In this document: positions 1-9,742 of the stretch, piece after piece | Numbering within the stretch: the first letter of the stretch is position 1 | Layout of the letters: each line of letters opens with the position of its first letter | From: Noviluteimonas caseinilytica | GTDB lineage: Bacteria > Pseudomonadota > Gammaproteobacteria > Xanthomonadales > Xanthomonadaceae | Length of the DNA: 64,000 bases | Assembly (NCBI RefSeq): GCF_018406605.1 | Contig: NZ_AP024545.1 | Coordinates: forward strand, 1,736,001 to 1,800,000 | Direction: 5' to 3' | The notes under the pieces: generated by a model | What the model saw: the letters and a program-made list of their open reading frames with translations, nothing else | Databases searched by the model: none | What the model was told of the DNA's origin: nothing | Translations under genes and position numbers: made by a program

Positions 1-2478
1 CTCGCCACGATGGGCATCCCGCTGGCGGCGGTGCAGACCGCGCTGTCGGAACAGAACGCCGTCGTGCCGTCCGGCTTCTTCGAAACGAACACCGACCGCG
101 TGCAGATCCGCGTGACCGGCGCGTTCCAGTCGGTCGATGCCTTGCGCGATTTCCCGATCCGTTCGGGCGATCGCACGGTGCGGCTCGGCGACCTTGCGAC
201 GGTGAAGCGCGGCTTCGCCGATCCCGCCGCGCCGCGGATGCGCTTCATGGGCCAGGACGCGATCGGCATCGCGGTGGCGATGAAGGACGGCGGCGACATC
301 CTGCGGCTCGGTGACAAGCTGGAGTCCGAATTCGCGCGCCTGCAGCGTTCGCTGCCCGCCGGCATGGAATTGCGCAAGGTCTCCGACCAGCCGCACGCGG
401 TGCGCGAATCGGTGGGCGAGTTCATGAAGGTACTCACCGAAGCGGTGGCGATCGTGCTGCTGGTGAGTTTCTTCTCGCTGGGGTTCCGCACGGGGCTGGT
501 GGTGGCGGTGACGATCCCGCTGGTGCTGGCGATGACGTTCGCGGTGATGGATTACTTCGGCATCGGCCTGCACAAGATCTCGCTCGGTGCGCTCGTGCTC
601 GCACTGGGCTTGCTCGTCGACGACGCGATCATCGCGGTCGAGATGATGGCCATCAAGATGGAGCAGGGCTTCTCGCGGTTGAAGGCGGCCAGCTTCGCGT
701 GGGAGACCACGGCGTTCCCGATGCTCACCGGCACGCTGGTGACGGCGGCGGGCTTCCTGCCGATCGCGACCGCGGCCTCGTCGACCGGCGAGTACACGCG
801 GTCGCTGTTCCAGGTGGTCACCATCGCGCTGGTGGTGTCGTGGATCGCGGCGGTGCTGTTCATCCCGTACCTCGGCGACAAGATGTTGCCGGACATGAAC
901 AAGAAGCATGCCGAAGCGCACGACCCGCACGCGACGAAGTTCTACCAGCGCTTCCGCGGCTTGCTCGACTGGTGCCTGGGTCATCGCAAGCTCGTCATCA
1001 CGCTGACCGTCGCGGCGTTCATCGCGTCGATCGCGCTGTTCCGGTTCGTGCCGCAGCAGTTCTTCCCGGATTCGACGCGGCCGGAGCTGATGGTGGACAT
1101 GGAACTCGCCGAAGGCTCGTCGTTGAAGGCGACCGAAGCGCAGGCGAAGCAACTGGAGGCGATGCTGCAGAAGCGCGCGGGCGTCGACAACTACGTCGCC
1201 TACGTCGGCACCGGTTCGCCGCGCTTCTACCTGCCGCTCGACCAGCAGCTGCCCGCCGCCAACTTCGCGCAGTTCGTCGTGCGCGCCAGCGATACCGAAG
1301 CGCGCGAAACGGTGCGCACGTGGCTGATCGACGAGGTCGCGCCGCGCTTCCCGTCGTTGCAATTGCGCGTGACGCGACTGGAGAACGGCCCGCCGGTCGG
1401 CTACCCGCTGCAGTTCCGCGTCTCCGGCGAACATATCGACCGCGTGCGCGCCATCGCCAAGCAAGTGCAGGCGAAGGTGCTCGCGAACCCGAACGTCTCC
1501 AACGTGAACCTGGACTGGGACGAACCCAGCAAGGTCGTGCGCCTGGAGATCGACCAGGACCGTGCGCGCGTGCTCGGCATCACTTCGTCCCAGTTGTCGA
1601 AGTTCCTGTCGGGCTCGCTGTCGGGCCTGCACGTCAGCACGTACCGCGAGGGCAACGAACTCGTCGAGATCCTGTTGCGCGGCACGGGCGACGAACGCAC
1701 GCGGCTCGACCTGCTCGGCAGCCTGGCGGTGCCGACGCAGAGCGGCACGCCGGTGCCGCTGTCGCAGATCGCCACGCTGCGCGACGTGTTCGAGGACGGC
1801 ATCGTGTGGCATCGCGACCGCCTGCCCACCGTCACGGTGCGCGCCGACATCCGCAACAAGCTCACGCCGCCGACGGTGGTGGCGCAGATCCTGCCGACGC
1901 TCGACGGCATCCGCGCCGCGTTGCCGGAAGGCTACCTGCTCGAAACCGGCGGCACGGTGGAGGACTCCGGGCGCGGGCAGAACTCGATCAAGGCCGGCCT
2001 GCCGCTGTTCCTGTTCGTCGTGGTGACGTTGCTGATGCTGCAGTTGCGCAGCTTCTCGCGCACGGCGCTGGTGCTGCTCACCGCGCCGTTGGGCCTGATC
2101 GGCGTGACCTTGTTCCTGCTGGTGTTCCGCGTGCCGTTCGGCTTCGTCGCGATGCTGGGCACGATCGCGCTGGCGGGCATGATCATGCGCAACTCGGTGA
2201 TCCTGGTGGACCAGATCGAACAGGACATCCGCCACGGCAACGACCGCTGGCACGCGATCATCGAAGCGACGGTGCGTCGCTTCCGGCCGATCGTGCTGAC
2301 CGCGCTCGCCGCGGTGCTGGCGATGATCCCGTTGTCGCGTTCGGCATTCTTCGGGCCGATGGCGGTGGCGATCATGGGCGGGTTGATCGTGGCGACGGCG
2401 CTGACCTTGTTGTTCCTGCCGGCGTTGTACGCAGCGTGGTTCAAGGTGAATCGCGAAGAGGCGGGTCCCGCGGCCTGA
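1..2478 (+). CDS. RND-family efflux transporter, inner-membrane subunit (5' truncated)
   Basis: The reading frame is open from base 1, so the gene begins upstream of the window; the ATG at 10 is only an internal methionine. The 825 visible residues correspond to the last four fifths of a roughly 1,020-residue AcrB/MdtB-type pump. The central membrane block carries the proton-relay pair in LGLLVDDAIIAVE (about residues 200-210), followed by the second periplasmic porter loop and the last six membrane segments, ending in LLFLPALYAAWFKV. These pumps use the proton gradient to export drugs, metals or other small molecules with a periplasmic adaptor and an outer-membrane channel. Adaptor and channel genes are not downstream, so they would lie upstream. 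The substrate cannot be read from the sequence. Confidence 0.92.
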   Translation, partial: LATMGIPLAAVQTALSEQNAVVPSGFFETNTDRVQIRVTGAFQSVDALRDFPIRSGDRTVRLGDLATVKRGFADPAAPRMRFMGQDAIGIAVAMKDGGDILRLGDKLESEFARLQRSLPAGMELRKVSDQPHAVRESVGEFMKVLTEAVAIVLLVSFFSLGFRTGLVVAVTIPLVLAMTFAVMDYFGIGLHKISLGALVLALGLLVDDAIIAVEMMAIKMEQGFSRLKAASFAWETTAFPMLTGTLVTAAGFLPIATAASSTGEYTRSLFQVVTIALVVSWIAAVLFIPYLGDKMLPDMNKKHAEAHDPHATKFYQRFRGLLDWCLGHRKLVITLTVAAFIASIALFRFVPQQFFPDSTRPELMVDMELAEGSSLKATEAQAKQLEAMLQKRAGVDNYVAYVGTGSPRFYLPLDQQLPAANFAQFVVRASDTEARETVRTWLIDEVAPRFPSLQLRVTRLENGPPVGYPLQFRVSGEHIDRVRAIAKQVQAKVLANPNVSNVNLDWDEPSKVVRLEIDQDRARVLGITSSQLSKFLSGSLSGLHVSTYREGNELVEILLRGTGDERTRLDLLGSLAVPTQSGTPVPLSQIATLRDVFEDGIVWHRDRLPTVTVRADIRNKLTPPTVVAQILPTLDGIRAALPEGYLLETGGTVEDSGRGQNSIKAGLPLFLFVVVTLLMLQLRSFSRTALVLLTAPLGLIGVTLFLLVFRVPFGFVAMLGTIALAGMIMRNSVILVDQIEQDIRHGNDRWHAIIEATVRRFRPIVLTALAAVLAMIPLSRSAFFGPMAVAIMGGLIVATALTLLFLPALYAAWFKVNREEAGPAA

Positions 2479-2500
2479 GGTTTCGCCGGCGTTCGCAAGA

Positions 2501-2522
2501 GGCGACGTCGGTGGACGTCGCC
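2501..2522 (+). terminator. Possible intrinsic terminator after the RND gene
   Basis: A 9-bp perfect stem (GGCGACGTC/GACGTCGCC) with a 4-base loop starts 22 bases after the stop codon and is followed by CCTTTCG. The T-tract is weak, so this is a tentative call. Confidence 0.35.
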
Positions 2523-2588
2523 CCTTTCGCCTGCCGGGACCGGGCAAACGTTGGTGGAATGCGCGGCCGCTCCAGCCACGCATTCCCC

Positions 2589-3260
2589 ATGACCCTCGAC
2601 TCCCATCGCCGTCGTCGCAGGCGACGAACGCGCGCGCTCCTGTGCGCCATCGCCGCGCTCCCCGCCACGCACCCCAACGCCTGCGACCTGCACCAGCCAC
2701 GCTTCTCGCCGGAACACGCCACGCCCGAGACCGCGCGCACTGATCGCACGCGCATCCCGCGCGACATCCGCATCGAACAAGGCGGCTTCGCGACCGCCGA
2801 CGCCGCCGCAGCGTGCTTCGGCGCCCGCTACCACGACGACAAGCGCGCGGAGTTCGTCACCTTCCTCGTGCATACCGAAGACGGCTGGGCTTACCTGACG
2901 CCCGGCAAGGGTCCCCGCAATGCACGACGCGTGCACACCGAGGCATTACATCGCGCGTCGAACGATGCCGGGCATGCGCTGCTCGCCGTCGCGCACACGC
3001 ATCCGTTCGGGATGCCGTATTTCTCGGCGACGGATGCCGCGACCGTCCTGCGCGCGAACGGCCCGATGTACCTGACCAACTGGCGCAACGAAACCTGGCG
3101 CCTGGCGCCGGAAGACGTGCGATCGCAACTCGAGCGCCGTGGATTCCCGTCGACGACGATCAGCGTGTCGCGTTTGTTCTCGGCGCCCGGCATGCGCGAG
3201 GGATGGCGCGGAACGCCCGTGGCACCCGTCGTCAATCCAGTTCGGCGCGCGGACCGTTGA
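2589..3260 (+). CDS. Putative secreted JAMM/DUF4329-like protein
   Basis: A protein of 223 residues. The N-terminus has a run of seven arginines followed by a short hydrophobic stretch (ALLCAIAAL), which looks like a signal peptide. The central part contains H136-x-H138-x7-S146-x2-D149 in HTHPFGMPYFSATD, which fits the HxH-x(7-11)-SxxD zinc-binding pattern of JAMM/MPN peptidases and the related DUF4329 family. It is followed by a hydrophobic strand and MYLTNW. An in-frame ATG at 2559 would add ten residues; the ATG at 2589 puts the arginines close to the N-terminus as expected for a signal peptide. The last 29 bases overlap the 3' end of thrB on the other strand. The family assignment rests on the motif alone and no substrate is known. 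Confidence 0.6.
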   Translation: MTLDSHRRRRRRRTRALLCAIAALPATHPNACDLHQPRFSPEHATPETARTDRTRIPRDIRIEQGGFATADAAAACFGARYHDDKRAEFVTFLVHTEDGWAYLTPGKGPRNARRVHTEALHRASNDAGHALLAVAHTHPFGMPYFSATDAATVLRANGPMYLTNWRNETWRLAPEDVRSQLERRGFPSTTISVSRLFSAPGMREGWRGTPVAPVVNPVRRADR

Positions 3261-4173
3261 CCGGGCAGACGTACGCACGCGACGCGAATCCCGCGTCGGC
3301 AAAGGCCGCCTGCATCGCCGGCGCCGCAACGCGCGCATCGGCTTCGCTGGCGAACCACGCGAACACGCTCGGCCCCGCGCCCGACAGGCTCGCGCCGATC
3401 GCGGCGTGGTCCATCGCCGCGGACTTCACTGCATCGAACCCGGGCACGAGCGCCGCGCGCCGCGGTTCGACCAGCACGTCCTGCAAGCCATCGCGCAGCA
3501 ATGCCAGGTCGCCGCGCTCCAGGCCCACGATGAACTGCGCCAGCCGCGCGCCATGCGCCACGACGGTCGACAACGGGAACGGTTCGGCGAGCACTTCGCG
3601 CGAGCGCCGCGTTTCGAGCACCTGGTCCGGATGCACGACGACGCAATGCAACCCGGCCGGCGCGCGCAGCGACAACAAGCGCGTCGCCGTCGCCAGCACC
3701 ACGCCGCCGACGAGCATCGGCCCCACGTTGTCGCCCTGGTGGCTGCGGCTCGAGGCGTACTCGCCTTCCATCGCGAAGGGATACAACGCCTCCCGCGACA
3801 TCGGCGCGTCGAGCAAGGCATTCGCGGCGACCAGCGCCGCCACGCACGAGGCCGCCGAACCGCCGAGCCCCGCCCCGATCGGAATCCCCTTGTCGAGTTC
3901 GACCTCGAAGCCGAACCCGAGCGCCAGCCCTTCACGCAATGCATGCAACGCACGCCCGGCCGTGTTGCGCGCCGTGTCGAACGGAATCACGCCGATCGAG
4001 GCCGGTGATACGTCGCCAACCGCGCGCACGGCGACCACGCGCACTTCGCGTTCAGCAATGCGCCGCACGGTGGCGCGGTCCGACGGGCCCAGGATCGAAT
4101 GGCCGAGCAGGTCGAAGCCCACGCCGATGTTGCCGACGCCGGCGGGTGCGGTCGCGGTGGCGCTGGTCGGCAT
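3232..4173 (-). CDS. thrB: Homoserine kinase (GHMP kinase family)
   Basis: This enzyme phosphorylates L-homoserine with ATP, the step before threonine synthase. The 313-residue length is normal. The GHMP ATP-binding loop reads PIGAGLGGSAAS (around residue 95), and the N-terminal strand APAGVGNIGVGFDLLG and the C-terminal GASLSGAGPSVFAW motif are both typical. The ATG at 4173 was chosen because homologues begin just before this strand; the frame stays open further upstream into the thiC leader. In many gammaproteobacteria thrB sits in a thrABC operon. Here it stands alone, divergent from thiC and tail-to-tail overlapping the JAMM-like gene, so thrA and thrC must be elsewhere. Confidence 0.9.
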   Translation of the reverse strand: MPTSATATAPAGVGNIGVGFDLLGHSILGPSDRATVRRIAEREVRVVAVRAVGDVSPASIGVIPFDTARNTAGRALHALREGLALGFGFEVELDKGIPIGAGLGGSAASCVAALVAANALLDAPMSREALYPFAMEGEYASSRSHQGDNVGPMLVGGVVLATATRLLSLRAPAGLHCVVVHPDQVLETRRSREVLAEPFPLSTVVAHGARLAQFIVGLERGDLALLRDGLQDVLVEPRRAALVPGFDAVKSAAMDHAAIGASLSGAGPSVFAWFASEADARVAAPAMQAAFADAGFASRAYVCPVNGPRAELD

Positions 4174-4201
4174 GGTCGCTCCTTCGGCAAGGCGCGCATT
4201 A

Positions 4202-4231
4202 TTGGCCGGCGACGCCCGGCCGTGTTCAAAT
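4202..4231 (+). promoter_or_regulatory. Candidate sigma-70 promoter of thiC
   Basis: TTGGCC (4202-4207), an 18-base spacer and TCAAAT (4226-4231). The predicted start near 4238 coincides with the first base of the riboswitch P1 helix, which supports the call; the hexamers themselves are only moderate matches. Confidence 0.4.
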
Positions 4232-4235
4232 GCCC

Positions 4236-4320
4236 GCCGAAGCGGGGGTACCGGCCTTGGCCGGTTGAGAGAGTCCCTTCGAACCTGACGCGGTTGAGAC
4301 CGCCGTAGGGAAGCTTCGCG
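4236..4320 (+). promoter_or_regulatory. TPP riboswitch (THI element) upstream of thiC
   Basis: The leader contains the conserved THI-box elements in order: GGGGGTACC, GGTTGAGAGAGTCCCTTC, GAACCTGACGCGGTT and ACCGCCGTAGGGAAGC. The P1 helix is closed by CGAAGC (4238-4243) with GCTTCG (4313-4318). The element ends about 60 bases before the thiC start codon. In this class thiamine pyrophosphate binding reduces expression of the downstream gene. In proteobacteria this usually acts on translation or Rho access; the mechanism is not decided by the sequence here. Confidence 0.95.
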
Positions 4321-4381
4321 GATCGCGCTCGCGCGTGGCCGCGCGCCTGCTTCGTCCTCACCGCTCCCCCTGGACGATCCC

Positions 4382-6259
<1,878 letters not shown>

Positions 6260-6277
6260 GCCCGGCCGGTCGCGCGC

Positions 6278-6964
6278 ATGGTGGCCTTCTGGCGATGGGA
6301 CATGTGGCGCGTGCTCGCGCGGCGGCAGCCGTCGGCGTTCCTGCTGGCGGCGCAGTTGCTGAGCCTGCTGCTGTATCCGTTGATGGACAACACGCAGACC
6401 GGGCGCGTGTTGTTCGGCGCCGTCGCGCTGGTGGTCGTGCCGCTGGCGATGTGGGTGGTGAAGCTGAGCCCCATGCTCAGCGTGATCGGCTGGTTCCTCG
6501 CCGTGCCCGCACTGGTGCTGACGGTGTTCGGCGTCGTGATGGACCACCAGGCGTTGCTGCCCCTGGCGGCCGCGCTGGAAGCCGCGCTGTACTTCTACGC
6601 CGCCGCGGGCCTGATCGCCTACATGATGCGCGACACGCGCGTCAGCGCCGACGAACTGTTCGCGGCCGGCGCCACGTTCACCCTGCTCGCGTGGGGCTTC
6701 GCGTACGCGTTCTTCCTGTGCCAGGCGATTTACCCGGGCAGCTTCACGGGCTTCGAACCCGAACGCGAACGCACCTGGATGGAGCTGCTGTTCCTCAGTT
6801 TCACCACGCTGTCGGCCACCGGCCTGGGCGACGTGCTGCCGGTCAATTCTCCGGCGCGCGTGCTGGTGATGCTGGAACAATTGGCCGGCGTGGGTTACAT
6901 CGCCACCGTGGTCTCGCGTTTGATCGGCCTCACCATCATCCAGCACAAGAACGACCCGCCGTAA
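6278..6964 (+). CDS. Ion channel family membrane protein with an unusual pore loop
   Basis: A protein of 228 residues with about six hydrophobic segments. The last two flank a re-entrant pore-like stretch TTLSATGLGDVLP (around residues 177-190), which lines up with the T-x-G-Y-G-D filter of two-TM potassium channels but reads TGLGD. The topology suggests a voltage-gated-channel-like fold without an obvious arginine-rich S4 helix. Ion selectivity cannot be inferred with the altered filter. The stop codon shares one base with the start codon of the next gene (TAATG), so the two are probably translated together. Confidence 0.65.
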   Translation: MVAFWRWDMWRVLARRQPSAFLLAAQLLSLLLYPLMDNTQTGRVLFGAVALVVVPLAMWVVKLSPMLSVIGWFLAVPALVLTVFGVVMDHQALLPLAAALEAALYFYAAAGLIAYMMRDTRVSADELFAAGATFTLLAWGFAYAFFLCQAIYPGSFTGFEPERERTWMELLFLSFTTLSATGLGDVLPVNSPARVLVMLEQLAGVGYIATVVSRLIGLTIIQHKNDPP

Positions 6965-7947
6965 TGAAACTGCAGTTCCCCTTCATCCAGTTGCCGTTGT
7001 CGTTCGATGCGCCCGCGCTGGCCGCGGAAATCGCCGCGCTGGGCGAAGGCGCATGGAAACCGCATCCGAACCACCTGCCGGGCAATTCGATGTTGCCGCT
7101 GGTGTCGGTGGGCGGGGATGCGGACAACGAAGCGTTCGCGGGCCCGATGCTGCCGACGCCGGCGCTCGAGCGCTGCCCGTACCTGCGCAAGACGATCGCG
7201 AGCTTCGGTGCCGTGGTCGGTCGCAGTCGCCTGATGCGGCTCGCGGGGCAGGCCGAGGTCACGCGCCACGTGGATACCGGTTACTACTGGGCCGAACGCA
7301 CGCGCGTGCACGTGCCGATCGTGACGCAGCCGACGGTGCGCTTCGAATGCGGCGACGCGGCGATCAACATGGGCGAAGGCGAGTGCTGGATCTTCGACAC
7401 GTGGCGCCAGCATCGCGTGCTCAATGACGCGCGCGAATCGCGCATCCACCTCGTGGTGGACACGGTGGGCGGCGCGGAGTTCTGGAACCTGGTCGCGCGC
7501 GGCAAGCCGCACCACCTGGCGATCCCGGGCTGGACGCAGGACCGCATCGCGCCCGGCGGCAGCGCGGACTTCGCGTGCGAATCGAACAACGTGCCCGCGG
7601 TGATGACGCCGTGGGAACTCAACACGCACTTCGGGCTGCTGTTCGGCGAATCGCCGGACCATCCGAACAACGTGTTGCTGCGCGGTGCTGCGCAGCGGCT
7701 GCTGCGCGCGTGGCGCGGCCTGTGGGCGCAGCATGGCGAGGCGCCGGAAGGACGCGCGGCGTTCCGCGACGCGCTGCACCGCTTCATGGACGAAGTGCAC
7801 GATCCCGGCCTGGACGTCGTGCTGCGCAACGACGTGGACTGGTACACGGCGATGCTCACGCTGGTGGCGAGCAACGCGGTGCGGGACGCGGATGCGCCGG
7901 TGACGACGTCGAACACCGGCGAGTATGGCGTGGTGGACCGCGCCTGA
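6964..7947 (+). CDS. Aspartyl/asparaginyl beta-hydroxylase family protein
   Basis: A protein of 327 residues resembling Fe(II)/2-oxoglutarate oxygenases of the AspH family. Two histidines expected to bind iron lie in RVHVPIV and QHRVLN, about 45 residues apart, with a downstream arginine (SRIHLVVD) in the position used for 2-oxoglutarate binding; the AspH family uses a two-histidine site without the usual carboxylate. The C-terminal third is not clearly conserved. Its bacterial substrate is unknown. The start ATG overlaps the stop of the ion-channel gene by one base, so this pair looks like a small operon. The 3' end converges on ppa. Confidence 0.78.
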   Translation: MKLQFPFIQLPLSFDAPALAAEIAALGEGAWKPHPNHLPGNSMLPLVSVGGDADNEAFAGPMLPTPALERCPYLRKTIASFGAVVGRSRLMRLAGQAEVTRHVDTGYYWAERTRVHVPIVTQPTVRFECGDAAINMGEGECWIFDTWRQHRVLNDARESRIHLVVDTVGGAEFWNLVARGKPHHLAIPGWTQDRIAPGGSADFACESNNVPAVMTPWELNTHFGLLFGESPDHPNNVLLRGAAQRLLRAWRGLWAQHGEAPEGRAAFRDALHRFMDEVHDPGLDVVLRNDVDWYTAMLTLVASNAVRDADAPVTTSNTGEYGVVDRA

Positions 7948-7952
7948 TTCCG

Positions 7953-7976
7953 CGGTCCCTGCGCACGCAGGGACCG
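7953..7976. terminator. Perfect hairpin between convergent genes
   Basis: CGGTCCCTGCG and CGCAGGGACCG form an 11-bp perfect stem with a two-base loop between the stop codons of the beta-hydroxylase gene and ppa. It could terminate both transcripts, but no T-tract follows on either strand. Confidence 0.45.
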
Positions 7977-7983
7977 GGGTGCC

Positions 7984-8532
7984 TCAGAAGTTCGGCTTGT
8001 CTTCCGTTGCGTTGTAGCGCGCGATCGACTCGATCAGGATCTGCCGCGCTTCCTCGGTGTCGCCCCACCCATCAAGCTTGACCCACTTGCCTTCTTCCAG
8101 GTCCTTGTAGTGCTCGAAGAAGTAGGCGATGCGGTCGCGCCAGTGCTGCGGCACGTCGTTGAGGCCCACCATGTGGGCGTAACCCGGATACACCTTGGTC
8201 ACCGGCACGGCGAGGATCTTCTCGTCGGCGCCGGCTTCGTCGCGCATGCGCAGCACGCCGACCGGGCGCACGCGGATCACCGAACCCGGGATGAGCTGCA
8301 GGGGCATCAGCACCAGCACGTCGGCCGGGTCGCCGTCGCCGCACAGCGTGTGGGGGACGTAGCCGTAATTGCAGGGGTAGCGCATCGGCGTGGACAGCAC
8401 GCGGTCGACGAACATCGCGCCGGAGGCCTTGTCGACCTCGTACTTGACGGGTTCGGCGTCCTTCGGGATCTCGATGATGACGTTGATTTCGTCCGGCGGA
8501 TTCTTGCCGGTGGGGACGAGTTCCAGGCCCAT
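7984..8532 (-). CDS. ppa: Inorganic pyrophosphatase (family I)
   Basis: Cytosolic Mg-dependent enzyme that hydrolyses pyrophosphate to two phosphates and so pulls biosynthetic reactions forward. The 182 residues match family length. The signature DGDPADVLV carries the metal-binding aspartates (around residues 66-74), and YPCNYGYVPHTL and KVYPGYAHM-type blocks are present. It lies about 2.3 kb from the membrane pyrophosphatase gene hppA, so the same genome has a soluble and a proton-pumping route for pyrophosphate. Confidence 0.96.
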   Translation of the reverse strand: MGLELVPTGKNPPDEINVIIEIPKDAEPVKYEVDKASGAMFVDRVLSTPMRYPCNYGYVPHTLCGDGDPADVLVLMPLQLIPGSVIRVRPVGVLRMRDEAGADEKILAVPVTKVYPGYAHMVGLNDVPQHWRDRIAYFFEHYKDLEEGKWVKLDGWGDTEEARQILIESIARYNATEDKPNF

Positions 8533-8657
8533 TGCGTGGTGCTCCGACGTGCTGGCCGCGGCCCGTGGGCCGCGGTGGGGGTGGGGGGAGGGCGCGGATT
8601 ATAGGCGGGAACCCGGCGCACACTGGCGCATCGGATGGGCAGGACAGGGAGAAACGC

Positions 8658-9353
8658 ATGGTTCCGACGCAACGCCCGCTGGTGGATTACGCCGCCCTCG
8701 ACGACATCGCCCTCGTGGCGCTGGCCCGCGCCGGCCAGCGGGAGGCCTTCCGCCACATCATGCAGCGCTGCAACCGGCGGTTGTTCCGCGCCGCGCGCGG
8801 GGTGGTCCACGACGACGCGGAAGCGGAGGACGTGGTCCAGCAGGCCTACGTGGACGCCTTCGCGCACCTGGATTCGTTTCGCGGCGATGCCGCCCTCACC
8901 ACCTGGCTCACGCGCATCGTGCTCAACGAAGCGCACGGGCGCCTGCGCGCGCGCAAGCCCACCGTCGGGATCGAGCTGGTCGAAGCCCTGCAGCAGGAAG
9001 GAGGTCGCGTGATCGCGTTCCCGTCGAAGTTCGGCCACGAAGACCCGGCCGCCGGCGCGGCGCGCGCCGAGGTGCGGCGCTTGCTCGAACGCGCGGTCGA
9101 CGCATTGCCGGAGGCGTATCGCCTCGTGTTCGTCATGCGCGAGATCGAGGAATGCAGCGTGGAGGAGACGGCGACGTGCCTGTCGCTGAAACCCGAAACG
9201 GTGAAGACGCGCCTGCATCGCGCGCGTCGCCTGCTGCGCACGGCGTTGCACGACGAGCTTGCGACCACGATGACCGATGCCTTCCCGTTCCTCGGGGCGC
9301 GCTGCGACCGCATGACGAATGCGGTGCTGGCGCGGCTCGACCTGCACGACTGA
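8658..9353 (+). CDS. ECF-type RNA polymerase sigma factor
   Basis: A protein of 231 residues with region 2 (DDAEAEDVVQQAYVDAFAHL) and region 4 (ALPEAYRLVFVMREIEECSVEETATCLSLKPETVKTR-type helix-turn-helix; residues about 155-195). A linker with an extra arginine-rich stretch separates them and a 30-residue C-terminal tail ends in LARLDLHD. The start at 8658 follows an AGGGAGA Shine-Dalgarno sequence; the frame is open further up but lacks one. No recognisable anti-sigma factor follows: the next two genes encode small membrane proteins. One of those could play that role, but neither has a zinc-finger motif. The signal is unknown. Confidence 0.85.
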   Translation: MVPTQRPLVDYAALDDIALVALARAGQREAFRHIMQRCNRRLFRAARGVVHDDAEAEDVVQQAYVDAFAHLDSFRGDAALTTWLTRIVLNEAHGRLRARKPTVGIELVEALQQEGGRVIAFPSKFGHEDPAAGAARAEVRRLLERAVDALPEAYRLVFVMREIEECSVEETATCLSLKPETVKTRLHRARRLLRTALHDELATTMTDAFPFLGARCDRMTNAVLARLDLHD

Positions 9354-9397
9354 AACGCCGTACGCCCGATCCATCACCCGAGACAAGGAGTTCCACC

Positions 9398-9742
9398 ATG
9401 TTGATGTACGCGCTCATCGTGTTCGCCATCGCCGCCCTCGGCGGCCTCGTCCTCGCTTCCAGCGTGCTGCGCGGGAAACTCGCGCCGTGGGCCATTTCGA
9501 TCCTGCATGCGCTGCTTGGCGCGACGGGCCTGGTGATCCTGTTGCTGCAGGTGGTGCAGGGTTCGGCAGGTGGGCGCGTGGTCGGTGCGCTCGGGATCCT
9601 GGTCGCGGCGGCGCTCGGTGGCTTCTATCTCGCGTCGCTGCACGCGCGGAAGACGGTGGCACCGAAAGCCGTCGTGCTGATGCACGCAGGCCTGGCGGTC
9701 GTCGGCGTGCTCGTGCTCCTCAGCGCGGTCATGGCGGCGTGA
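9398..9742 (+). CDS. Small hydrophobic membrane protein
   Basis: A 114-residue protein with three to four predicted membrane helices and almost no polar loops (for example YALIVFAIAALGGLVLA and LVILLLQVV). The start codon at 9398 is preceded by AAGGAG at 9385-9390. No family was recognised. It lies 44 bases behind the sigma-factor gene and its stop codon overlaps the start of the next membrane protein, so the three genes probably form one transcript. Confidence 0.75.
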   Translation: MLMYALIVFAIAALGGLVLASSVLRGKLAPWAISILHALLGATGLVILLLQVVQGSAGGRVVGALGILVAAALGGFYLASLHARKTVAPKAVVLMHAGLAVVGVLVLLSAVMAA

